Shown: positions 1-5,254, counted from the first letter of the stretch. The stretch is 5,254 nt of DNA from Phycisphaerae bacterium (GCA_016935885.1 JAFGQA010000470.1:1-5254); one strand, 5' to 3'. Translations and numbers: made by a program. The notes: generated by a model from the letters alone, not told the origin.

Positions 1-59
1 TCAAGGGTGAACGCTGACCGCTCCCTCACGGTCGCGGTTCCGATCGGCGTCGGCGGCAT
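1..59 (-). CDS. Possible 5' end of a pseudopilin-like (type IV pilin / type II secretion N-terminal motif) gene, cut by the window edge
   Basis: Read on the minus strand from the ATG at 59-57, the frame gives 19 codons (MPPTPIGTATVRERSAFTL) and runs off the window. A short basic leader ending in Arg-Ser-Ala before Phe-Thr-Leu looks like the prepilin peptidase site (class III signal, G/A-F-T-L-x-E) that begins many planctomycete pseudopilin-like and DUF1559-type proteins. The hydrophobic helix that should follow lies outside the window, so this cannot be confirmed. A caveat is that the next codon begins GA (Asp or Glu), where a neutral or hydrophobic residue usually precedes the conserved Glu. 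The same frame is open back to an ATG at 197, with a TAG just upstream of it, which would add 46 residues. The shorter start fits the usual leader length, although its ribosome-binding site is weak. The gene would be divergent from the sigma factor gene. Confidence 0.35.
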   Translation of the reverse strand, partial: MPPTPIGTATVRERSAFTL

Positions 60-649
60 AGGCAATCTCAAGCTTAAACTGCTGTAATCGAGTTTGCGAA
101 GTCCAAAGGCGCCTGGGTGTCCGCAAGTGCGGGCGACGTGGCCTACGCCGATCCACAATTCCTCGTCGAGTGTGCGTGCGCCGTGGAAGAATCCCATCGC
201 CCGCTATCTTACTGCTTGACAGCAGGTTATGGGAATCCCCCAAAGTTGCTTCTGGTGCGGCGGTAGCACCGCAACCGCGTTTTTGGCTCAGAAACGGCGA
301 TCATTGAGTCCTACCCCGTAGGCTGACAGTCGTATCGAGGCTCGTCTCGATCTCTGCCGCAAGCACGTGCCATAAAAACGCCTAAGCGAATACGCTTCGT
401 TCGAGACTTGGACAGTTGGTCATCAGTTGGTCACTAGGTCCAGAATCCGGTCGGAGTTGGTCACTCCGGGGTTCGCGGGCATCCGACCTGCGCACCGGAG
501 AGCTCGACGTCGCGCCGGTGAGCGGGGATTCGGAACTGGAGTATGACAGAGATGCACAAGGGGCACACCGACGCGTCGAATCATCCGACGCGATTCGGTA
601 GGATGGGTGGGTCAAGCGCAGGAGGCGTTGGAGGCACGCCGGACAAGCC
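60..649. other. Intergenic region upstream of the sigma factor gene, rich in short inverted and direct repeats
   Basis: I see no convincing gene here; open frames are short, Arg- or Ser-rich and without recognisable motifs. Perfect short inverted repeats are CTGCT/AGCAG at 212-225 (4-nt loop), ATCGAG/CTCGAT at 334-351 (6-nt loop), AAGCG/CGCTT at 384-397 (4-nt loop), CGGAGT/ACTCCG at 452-468 (5-nt loop) and CGAATC/GATTCG at 577-597 (9-nt loop). CCGACGCG is repeated directly at 568-575 and 585-592. The density of small dyads suggests a regulatory region between two divergent transcription units, but no confident -10/-35 pair was identified, and sigma-70 consensus sites are in any case a poor guide in planctomycetes. 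Confidence 0.6.
413..468. promoter_or_regulatory. Cluster of AGTTGGTCA direct repeats with an overlapping palindrome, candidate operator
   Basis: The 9-mer AGTTGGTCA occurs exactly at 414-422, 425-433 and 455-463. The first two copies share one further base (CAGTTGGTCA) and are 11 bp apart. The GGTC core occurs five times, starting at 418, 429, 437, 449 and 459, an average step near 10 bp, so the cores fall roughly on one face of the helix. The third copy lies in the loop of a perfect CGGAGT/ACTCCG inverted repeat (452-468). The cluster ends about 180 bp upstream of the sigma factor start. Binding of a regulator is inference. Confidence 0.45.
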
Positions 650-1225
650 ATGAGCGAGGGCCACGCGACGCAATTGCTGCACCAATCCCGCGCCGGCGAT
701 GCCGTCGCGGCGGCGGAGTTGTTTCCGCTGGTGTACGAGCAGCTTCGCACGCTCGCCCAGCAGCAGATCGCCAGGGAACGCCTGGATCACACGTTGCAGG
801 CGACCGCCCTGGTCAACGAAGTCTACTTGAAGCTGGTCGATCAAGCGCGGGCCCAGGTATCGGATCGTAATCACTTCATGTCCATCGCTGCCGAGGCCAT
901 GCGGCGGATTCTGGTCGACCATGCGCGAACGAAGCGAGCTGAGAAGCGCGGCGGCGGCCGCGCCAAGGTGGCGCTCGATACTCGCATTCCTCTCGGCGAT
1001 GACGACGGCCAGTCCATTGATCTGGTTGAGCTCGGAGACGCCCTGGACCGACTGGGCGAGATCGACGAGCGCGCCAGACGCGTCGTGGAGCTGCGCTTCT
1101 TCGCGGGCTTCACCAAAGAGGAGACGGCCGAGATCCTCGGCGTCAGCCGGGCTACGGTGGGCAACGACTGGGCGTACGCCCGGACGTGGCTGAGGGCGGA
1201 ACTGGCGGATCGCGTCGGCGACTGA
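650..1225 (+). CDS. ECF-type RNA polymerase sigma factor (ECF_sub / TIGR02999-like)
   Basis: This 191-residue protein is a two-domain extracytoplasmic-function sigma factor that would direct RNA polymerase to a dedicated promoter set. Region sigma-2 spans roughly residues 5-98 and contains the family signatures HTLQATALVNEVYLKLVD (47-64) and HFMSIAAEAMRRILVDHAR (75-93), followed by a basic, Gly-rich linker near 94-104. Sigma-4 spans about 125-188 and ends in a helix-turn-helix with TKEETAEILGVSRATVGNDW (155-174), the part that would read the -35 element. Length is normal for the family, where members are usually about 180-200 residues. Start: the ATG at 650 has GGAGG at 630-634, a long spacing of 15 nt, and a second GGAGG at 621-625. 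In planctomycetes these factors often accompany serine/threonine kinase genes; here the downstream neighbour is instead a convergent PEP-CTERM gene whose stop is 7 bp away, and no anti-sigma factor is visible. Target genes cannot be read from this window. Confidence 0.93.
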   Translation: MSEGHATQLLHQSRAGDAVAAAELFPLVYEQLRTLAQQQIARERLDHTLQATALVNEVYLKLVDQARAQVSDRNHFMSIAAEAMRRILVDHARTKRAEKRGGGRAKVALDTRIPLGDDDGQSIDLVELGDALDRLGEIDERARRVVELRFFAGFTKEETAEILGVSRATVGNDWAYARTWLRAELADRVGD

Positions 1226-1232
1226 ACTGCGG

Positions 1233-1874
1233 CTAAGTTCGACGAGACCTTCCGTGCGCCGGCAGTGCGGGAGCGCGAACCGACCGCCGTGTGCGACCGG
1301 TCCGCGTCTCATTGATCGTCGTCGAATAGTGGAACGTGCGCGATGACCGCTGCCGGCGCAGCAGCGCCAGCCCGCCCAGGGCCAGCAGCGTCAAGGTCGC
1401 CGGCTCGGGCAGGACGGTGATCGTGCCCGGCAGGTACGTCACGTCCGTGTCGAGGCCGCCGAGCTCCAGCAGGAAGCCCTCGTCCTCGTCGTTGTAGCCG
1501 AGCGAGAGGTCCGTCACTCCCACCTCCAGCCCGGTGAACGTCAGCGTGGCCAGCAGCACGTCGCCGCTCAGGCCCGTCGGGAAGCGCAGCCCGGTCAGGC
1601 CGTCGCCGTCCAATGTCGTCGTTTCGTCCCAAGCGGCGTCGATGACGGTGTCGTCCCAGGACGCGACGACTGGATCTGACAGTGCCAGGTCCAGCCCCCA
1701 GGCCATGGTCGGATTCGTGAAGTGGGCCCACAATTCGACGTCCGCTGTCCCACCAACGGACGAAATCACCGTGTCCTGAGCGTCGGACCAGACGATGACA
1801 CCTGCCGTCGCCGGCGCGGCGATCCACACGCCGACCAGTAACGCTGTACACATCAAACTGCTCTTCGCGATCAT
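1233..1874 (-). CDS. PEP-CTERM sorting domain protein with a cohesin-like beta-sandwich body and an unusual C-terminal extension
   Basis: This is a 213-residue exported protein. Residues 1-24 form a signal peptide with a hydrophobic core at 10-20 and a likely cleavage after PATA. Residues 25-154 are acidic, Trp- and Thr-containing and alternate in a beta-rich pattern; stretches such as LLATLTFTGLEVGVTDLSL (107-125) recall cohesin-like domains, which is inference from pattern. The sorting tail is clear: PEP at 156-158, a hydrophobic segment LTLLALGGLALL (161-172), then RRQR (173-176). In known systems an exosortase cuts such tails and fixes the protein at the envelope. A PEP-CTERM protein normally stops within a few residues of the Arg cluster; this one continues for 37 more, nine of them Arg. 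The start at 1874 is supported by GAGGAG seven bases upstream. It follows the large secreted gene by 120 bp on the same strand and may share its transcript. Confidence 0.86.
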   Translation of the reverse strand: MIAKSSLMCTALLVGVWIAAPATAGVIVWSDAQDTVISSVGGTADVELWAHFTNPTMAWGLDLALSDPVVASWDDTVIDAAWDETTTLDGDGLTGLRFPTGLSGDVLLATLTFTGLEVGVTDLSLGYNDEDEGFLLELGGLDTDVTYLPGTITVLPEPATLTLLALGGLALLRRQRSSRTFHYSTTINETRTGRTRRSVRAPALPAHGRSRRT

Positions 1875-1994
1875 TCCTTATCTCCTCGTTTACCTTCATC
1901 GCGTGTGGCCTGTCTTCCTCCTTCTCATACGCCCGCGCGCCGTAGCGCAGGGGCTTGCCGGTCGGTCGGCGGGCACGAGCCGCCTTGCAGGGCA
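1875..1994 (-). other. 120-bp gap between the two minus-strand genes, with a GC-rich stem-loop
   Basis: The gap has a perfect 5-bp inverted repeat GGCGG/CCGCC at 1968-1984 with a 7-nt loop. A longer-range CCGTAG/CTACGG pair (1940-1945 and 1995-2000) could enclose it and includes the stop codon of the upstream gene. No T-run follows on the minus strand, so this is not a standard intrinsic terminator. It could be an attenuating or mRNA-stabilising structure between cotranscribed genes. The Shine-Dalgarno sequence of the PEP-CTERM gene sits at 1882-1887. No convincing promoter was recognised. Confidence 0.4.
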
Positions 1995-4916
1995 CTACGG
2001 TTGAGGAAGAATCTGCTTCATGTGAGCCGGTATGGCCTTCTTCGGCGCAGCATGCGGCCCAGGCGGACTCGGCGGCGGCGCCCACGGGATGCCACTGAAG
2101 TCGCGGTAGCATTGCAGCCAGGCGGCGTAGTCCATCATGCCGACGGCGCCGCTGCCGTCGTAGTCGCAGCAGGCGTCCTCGAGAGGGACACCGTTGACCT
2201 CGCCGCCGAAGGCGTCGAGGAAGATGACGTAGTCGTCGTAATCGACGTCGAGGTCGTTGTCGAGGTCGCCGCAGATTTCGCACTCGTCGGGGATCCAGTT
2301 CCGGTCGCAATCGGCCGCCAGCTCGTTGGCGATCTCGCAGACATCGGCAATGTCGTTGCTGTTGCAGTCGTCGGGCGTACACCAGACGAACGGCCCCGTC
2401 CACACCCCGCCTTGGTCCAGACACTCATACTCGGTGCCGAGCACGCAGTAGGGCTCATCCGGAATGCAGCAGGCGGCGACGAATTCACCCAGGAACGGCT
2501 CGCTCTCATCATCCTTGCTCGTGCCCCGCACCTCGGCAACGATTCTGCTTCCGGAAATGTCGTTTATCGCCGTGTACGTGCCGCAGTCCAGTGAGTAATA
2601 CTGGCTGCTGTGCAAGTCACGGAAGAACCCGTGGGTCCGCGACGGATTGCCGCCGGTGTAGTATCCAACGATTCGGCCGTTGTCCTTGCCCGTGATCGAT
2701 GTTGAGGTTGCGCCGGGATACTCGAACAGTCCCGTCGAGCCGAGATCGAAGGAGGACCCCGAGGTTTGGATCAAGAGCACGTCCACCCCCTGCCTTTTTC
2801 CTGAGCTATTCTCGCAAGTCCCTACGAGCGAACGCCTCCCTCCAGTCCGCGGATCCATGTCCTGAAGAGAGAAGACATAGCCTCCTATAGCCACCTCATA
2901 GTAGTGGTCACCTTGGGAATCGGCGAAATGGATGAAGCTCTTGGTTTCGCTCATTCCCAGGTGGAGCCCGTCACCGATATCCTGGAAGGTTGCATTGCCA
3001 TACGGATACGGCGGATCGTAATCGTGGGGGGGATCCGGGTCCAGATAATCGTCCCAGAGGGGTCGCCAGTCGCAGGTGGAACACAACCGGAGGCCTCCCG
3101 TGACGGCCTCGCCGCTTTCTATGTCGTAGAGCCTGACGCTGGCCGCCCCCGGGATAACATATGCTTGAAAATTGGAGAACCCCCATGGGAGATAGTTAAT
3201 CATGAAGCCTTCCGAGTGGCCACTGATGTCGGCATACCCGACAATGGTGTAGTCGTTGATGCCCTGGGGAATACCGTTCGCGAAGGGGGCGGGGAGGTTC
3301 ATCGGATTCCACTTCACACCGGGGCACGCGCCAGACCCGGAGCAAGCCGTGCGGGCGCCCAGCCAATAGCCGCCGTAGGAGGCGCAGATGTCCTCGGTAG
3401 TATCCAGGCATCCTGCATCGCTCATGCAACAGGCCCCCGGCTGCGGGCAATGGGCCACGCTGCAATCAGCCCACTCCGAATGCCAGGTGCCGCCATACGC
3501 GTTGCACCAGGCCTGCGTGAGCTTATAGCAACTGCCGTCGGCAAGGCAGCATGCCGCCCCCGGCGGGCAGTTTGCCACGCTGCAATTCGCCCACTCGGGA
3601 TGCCACTCGCCGTGCGTGCCCTGGCAGTAGGCTTCGAAGGATACTACGCAACTGCCATCACCCTGGCAGCAGACTGCGGGGCAGCCGTTAGAACAGTCCA
3701 TGCCCTGATGCCATGTGCCCCCCGCCGCAGCGCAGTTAGCCTCGGTCTGCATCGTGCAGTTCATATTGACGCAGCACGCCCCCTGCGGTTGCGGGCAGGC
3801 GGCCACCGAGCAGTCCGCCCACTCGGGATGCCACGTGCCACCCAGCACGCCGGAGCAGAAGTCTTCGGGGGTTTGCTGGCAACCGCCGACCGCTAGGCAG
3901 CAGGCGGCGTTCGGCGCGCAGGGGCTGAGTATGCAGTTCGTGCCATCACCCTGGTACGTTCCGCCGCTGGCCACGCACGCGGCCTCGGTCATGGCCACAC
4001 ACGTCGTGCCGCCCTGGCAACAGGCGCCGACCGGGCCGTCGTACGTGCAAACGAACCCGTGGTATTCGAGCCCCATGCCCCCCAGCGAACCGAAGCTGCC
4101 CACGATCGTGTCGCCGTCGATGCCCCACGCCTGCATGTGGTAGGCAAGTCCGACCTCAGTGTAGGCGTCCGGGTGGATCAGAATGCTCCAGGTCGAGCCG
4201 TCCAACACGAAAGCGGCATGAGACACGTACAGCATGCAGCTGAAGAACCCCACGGTCTTGTCGCCGTCGATGTCGGTGGGATAGGTATCAGCCGTTTGAA
4301 CCGGGAAATCGTAGTCGGTGAGCGTCCAGTCCACGCCGTCGTAGCGGAATCCGTGGAGCTCGATCCCGTAGGGATCCCCAGGCTGCTTATACCACCCCAC
4401 GATGTTGTCGCCGGAGATGCCGTGGAACTCCACCCAGAACGTCCCCGGGACGCCGGCCTCTGTGTAGCTCGAGCTCGGGATGTCATACTGATAGCCAAGC
4501 CAGTCCGCGCCGGCGCCAACGATCGTGTCGCCTTCGATCCCATACGGATCGCCCGGCGTAGCCACCGTGGTCCAGGTCGAGCTCGAGCAGTCGTACAGGA
4601 AGGCCTGATTCGGGTTGCCGGGACCCATCGAGTACCAACCGACGATGCGGTCGCCATCGATGCCCTGTGGGCAGGTCGTAGCAGCGCCGGGATAATCGAG
4701 GGAAGTCCAGGTCCCGCTGGAGCGATCGTAGAGAAAACCGTGAGATTCGCCGATCTCCGGGCAGTAGTACCCCACCACGAAGTCGCCGTCGATGCCGGTA
4801 CAGAAGGTGCCGTACGTACCGTCGGGATGATCCAGGGTGGTCCAGGACTGTCCCGATGCCGGGGCCGCGAGCAGGCCGATGGCCGCGGCGATCGTAAACC
4901 ATCTAGTCGCGTTCAT
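1995..4916 (-). CDS. Large secreted modular protein: HAF-type repeats, seven six-cysteine repeats, dockerin-like C-terminus
   Basis: This 973-residue protein has no recognisable catalytic domain. Residues 1-22 form a signal peptide ending APASG-Q. Residues 25-293 hold six repeats of about 40-50 residues of the form 'WTTLDYPG...GIDGDxIVGWY...HGFLYD', resembling the HAF extracellular repeat family and probably beta-propeller-like; GIDGD or its variant recurs at 41, 85, 126, 166, 215 and 265. Residues 298-531 are six Cys-rich repeats. A seventh HAF-like repeat (536-574) follows, then an unrecognised segment (575-726), two weaker HAF-like repeats (727-766 and 773-812), and a seventh Cys repeat (815-851). 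Residues 850-881 contain two Asp/Asn motifs (DCNSNDIADVCEI, DCDRNWIPDECEI), and 884-940 form a dockerin-like pair of EF-hand-type loops. The last 30 residues are Pro-rich, with no PEP-CTERM or other anchor. The start is supported by AGGAG eight bases upstream. A role in surface display, adhesion or a protein complex is inference. Confidence 0.92.
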   Translation of the reverse strand: MNATRWFTIAAAIGLLAAPASGQSWTTLDHPDGTYGTFCTGIDGDFVVGYYCPEIGESHGFLYDRSSGTWTSLDYPGAATTCPQGIDGDRIVGWYSMGPGNPNQAFLYDCSSSTWTTVATPGDPYGIEGDTIVGAGADWLGYQYDIPSSSYTEAGVPGTFWVEFHGISGDNIVGWYKQPGDPYGIELHGFRYDGVDWTLTDYDFPVQTADTYPTDIDGDKTVGFFSCMLYVSHAAFVLDGSTWSILIHPDAYTEVGLAYHMQAWGIDGDTIVGSFGSLGGMGLEYHGFVCTYDGPVGACCQGGTTCVAMTEAACVASGGTYQGDGTNCILSPCAPNAACCLAVGGCQQTPEDFCSGVLGGTWHPEWADCSVAACPQPQGACCVNMNCTMQTEANCAAAGGTWHQGMDCSNGCPAVCCQGDGSCVVSFEAYCQGTHGEWHPEWANCSVANCPPGAACCLADGSCYKLTQAWCNAYGGTWHSEWADCSVAHCPQPGACCMSDAGCLDTTEDICASYGGYWLGARTACSGSGACPGVKWNPMNLPAPFANGIPQGINDYTIVGYADISGHSEGFMINYLPWGFSNFQAYVIPGAASVRLYDIESGEAVTGGLRLCSTCDWRPLWDDYLDPDPPHDYDPPYPYGNATFQDIGDGLHLGMSETKSFIHFADSQGDHYYEVAIGGYVFSLQDMDPRTGGRRSLVGTCENSSGKRQGVDVLLIQTSGSSFDLGSTGLFEYPGATSTSITGKDNGRIVGYYTGGNPSRTHGFFRDLHSSQYYSLDCGTYTAINDISGSRIVAEVRGTSKDDESEPFLGEFVAACCIPDEPYCVLGTEYECLDQGGVWTGPFVWCTPDDCNSNDIADVCEIANELAADCDRNWIPDECEICGDLDNDLDVDYDDYVIFLDAFGGEVNGVPLEDACCDYDGSGAVGMMDYAAWLQCYRDFSGIPWAPPPSPPGPHAAPKKAIPAHMKQILPQP
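2097..2369 (-). other. Region encoding calcium-binding 'IPDEC' repeats and a dockerin-like domain
   Basis: This stretch encodes residues 850-940 of the large protein. Two DCxxNxIxDxCEI motifs (850-861 and 869-881) resemble the Asp/Asn repeats common in planctomycete secreted proteins. Two dockerin-type loops follow. Loop 1 (884-895) has Asp at positions 1, 3, 5, 9 and 12, the calcium-ligand spacing of type I dockerins. Loop 2 (918-929) has Asp, Asp, Ser at 1, 3, 5 and Asp at 12, but Gly at position 9. Each loop is followed by a short helix-like segment (YVIFLDAF, YAAWLQCYRDF). Dockerins bind cohesins in known systems; partner binding here is not shown. Confidence 0.75.
3324..4025 (-). repeat. 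Tandem array coding for six Cys-rich repeats of about 34-40 residues
   Basis: Residues 298-531 of the large protein consist of six tandem repeats, each with six cysteines in the pattern CC-x(4,5)-C-x7-C-x(12,14)-C-x(3,5)-C. Consensus features are ACC at the start, GGTWH before the fifth Cys, and EWADCSVAxC at the end in repeats 2, 4 and 5; repeat 3 is a shorter variant. The similarity is visible in the DNA, for example the near-identical GCCCACTCGGGATGCCA at 3589-3605 and 3818-3834. Six cysteines per unit suggest small disulfide-bonded modules folded outside the cytoplasm. The array interrupts the HAF-type repeats. Confidence 0.88.
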
Positions 4917-5057
4917 TTCGATTTCTCCTGACTTTGTCTCGATTTGGAGCGCCGCACCGGATTCCGGTCCGGGGATTGCGGCGTTGATCGAGAGCCTCCT
5001 AATCCTCTTTCCAGCAACGACTTAGCGGTACAGCGCAAAGTAGGCAAAAACCACGCG
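4917..5057 (-). promoter_or_regulatory. Leader of the large secreted gene with a nested palindrome
   Basis: About 35-70 bp upstream of the start at 4916 lie a perfect 7-bp pair CGCCGCA/TGCGGCG (4950-4956 and 4977-4983) and, nested in it, the odd palindrome ACCGGATTCCGGT (4956-4968). Either could be an operator dyad, or a 5' UTR hairpin in the minus-strand transcript. The Shine-Dalgarno AGGAG is at 4925-4929. A second purine-rich stretch, GAGGATTAGGAGG on the minus strand near 4995-5007, has no start codon at a useful distance. No sigma-70-like promoter was convincing. Confidence 0.45.
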
Positions 5058-5246
5058 CAAGAGCCCCCGAGCTTGCTCGGGGGGTACGTTTTCACGTGTC
5101 GCAAGGCAACCCCCCGACCAAGGTCGGGGGCTCTTGAATCGCTGCCGACGCGACTTTGCACTGCACTGTTAGCCCGGATTATTCATACTCACTGGCTGTT
5201 TTACGACCTCCTTGCGGGGTAAGCTACGGTTGTAACACGACTTAGC
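5017..5246. mobile_element. Possible small non-autonomous insertion bounded by a 10-bp direct repeat
   Basis: ACGACTTAGC occurs exactly at 5017-5026 and 5237-5246. The DNA between begins GGTACAGC and, read from the other end, GTTACAAC, which agree at six of eight bases and could be degenerate terminal inverted repeats. The segment holds the REP-like pair and no gene. A target duplication around a MITE-like insertion would explain this. A 10-bp match in a few hundred bases can also occur by chance at roughly the few-percent level, so the call is tentative. Confidence 0.3.
5058..5136. repeat. Two inverted copies of a 28-bp REP-like palindrome (BIME-like pair)
   Basis: Copy 1 (5058-5085) contains CCCCCGAGC/GCTCGGGGG and copy 2 (5109-5136, opposite orientation) contains CCCCCGACC/GGTCGGGGG; each is a perfect 9-bp stem with two bases between the arms. 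In the same orientation the two copies are identical over 28 positions except for two bases, and those two bases pair with each other in the stem, so the change is compensatory. The outer halves (CAAGAGCCCCCGA and TCGGGGGCTCTTG) can also pair, making one larger hairpin with a 53-nt loop. Paired inverted palindromes between genes are typical of REP/BIME elements. No T-run follows copy 2; copy 1 is followed by GTACGTTTTC, so weak terminator activity on the plus strand is possible. Confidence 0.72.
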
Positions 5247-5254
5247 CCCAGACA
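5137..5254. other. Right-edge non-coding sequence, no gene recognised
   Basis: The minus strand carries a full AAGGAGGT Shine-Dalgarno-like match (5206-5213), but the nearest ATG (5186) is 19 nt away and opens only MNNPG before a stop; a GTG at 5192 adds two codons. The sequence TATGAATAATCCGGGCTAACA (minus strand, around 5167-5187) looks like part of a dispersed repeat or insertion-sequence end, judged by eye only. Confidence 0.3.

Noticed and set aside
216..221. TTGACA resembling a sigma-70 -35 box
   Set aside because: No -10 element at 16-18 bp, and the hexamer lies inside a CTGCT/AGCAG dyad.
1..243. 80-residue minus-strand open frame ending exactly at the window edge
   Set aside because: Arg-rich composition without motifs; another frame of the same strand carries the prepilin-like SAFTL sequence.
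254..284. GC hairpin followed by TTTTT, possible intrinsic terminator on the plus strand
   Set aside because: Only a 5-bp stem with competing pairings, and no plus-strand gene upstream in the window for it to serve.
532..537. GGAACT resembling an ECF -35 element upstream of the sigma gene (autoregulation)
   Set aside because: No matching -10 at the expected distance; a six-base match alone is not enough.
581..1312. 243-residue open frame antisense to the sigma factor
   Set aside because: Mirrors the sigma coding sequence and shows no domain of its own; the plus-strand product matches a known family along its length.
1309..2424. 371-residue minus-strand open frame
   Set aside because: Extremely Arg-rich and low in complexity; it overlaps both real minus-strand genes in another frame, and its long run is explained by high GC.
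2904..3896. 330-residue plus-strand open frame opposite the large secreted gene
   Set aside because: Antisense of a repetitive GC-rich gene; its Ala/Arg/Gly composition follows the complement of the Cys repeats.
3324..4900. Regularly spaced repeats across the large gene, considered as a CRISPR array
   Set aside because: Repeat units are imperfect, multiples of three and in one open frame; they encode protein repeats.
4059..4931. 290-residue plus-strand open frame opposite the signal peptide and HAF-like repeats
   Set aside because: The repeated VAVDA-like words are the antisense of GIDGD codons; no signal, domain or good ribosome-binding site.
5169..5213. Strong Shine-Dalgarno-like AAGGAGGT with a tiny minus-strand frame (MNNPG)
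   Set aside because: The ATG is 19 nt away and the frame ends after five residues; more likely part of non-coding repeat DNA.

Overview
The window most resembles a chromosomal segment of a planctomycete, perhaps Phycisphaerae-like. This rests on protein families only: an ECF sigma factor of the ECF_sub/TIGR02999 type, a PEP-CTERM (exosortase-sorted) protein, and a very large secreted protein that combines HAF-type repeats, six-cysteine repeats, Asp/Asn 'IPDEC' repeats and a dockerin-like C-terminus. DNA is GC-rich throughout. No RNA gene, CRISPR array or complete transposase gene was seen.

Layout: positions 1-59 (minus) may hold the first 19 codons of a pseudopilin-like gene that runs off the left edge. 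Positions 60-649 carry no convincing gene but hold several inverted repeats and a cluster of AGTTGGTCA direct repeats (413-463) upstream of the sigma gene. The sigma gene (650-1225, plus) runs toward a two-gene minus-strand unit and ends 7 bp from it. That unit is a 973-residue secreted modular protein (4916-1995), followed after 120 bp by a 213-residue PEP-CTERM protein (1874-1233). Positions 4917-5254 are non-coding: a nested palindrome in the leader of the large gene, two inverted copies of a REP-like palindrome (5058-5136), and a 10-bp direct repeat (5017-5026 and 5237-5246) that could mark the ends of a small insertion.

How the genes may work together: both minus-strand products carry signal peptides and should be exported. 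The large one ends in a dockerin-like pair of calcium-binding loops but has no visible membrane anchor. The smaller one has a beta-rich, cohesin-like body and a PEP-CTERM sorting tail that should keep it at the envelope. A surface-anchored partner plus a soluble dockerin-bearing protein is an attractive but unproven reading. The sigma factor could regulate either neighbour; nothing in the sequence proves this, and neither a serine/threonine kinase nor an anti-sigma gene is next to it here.
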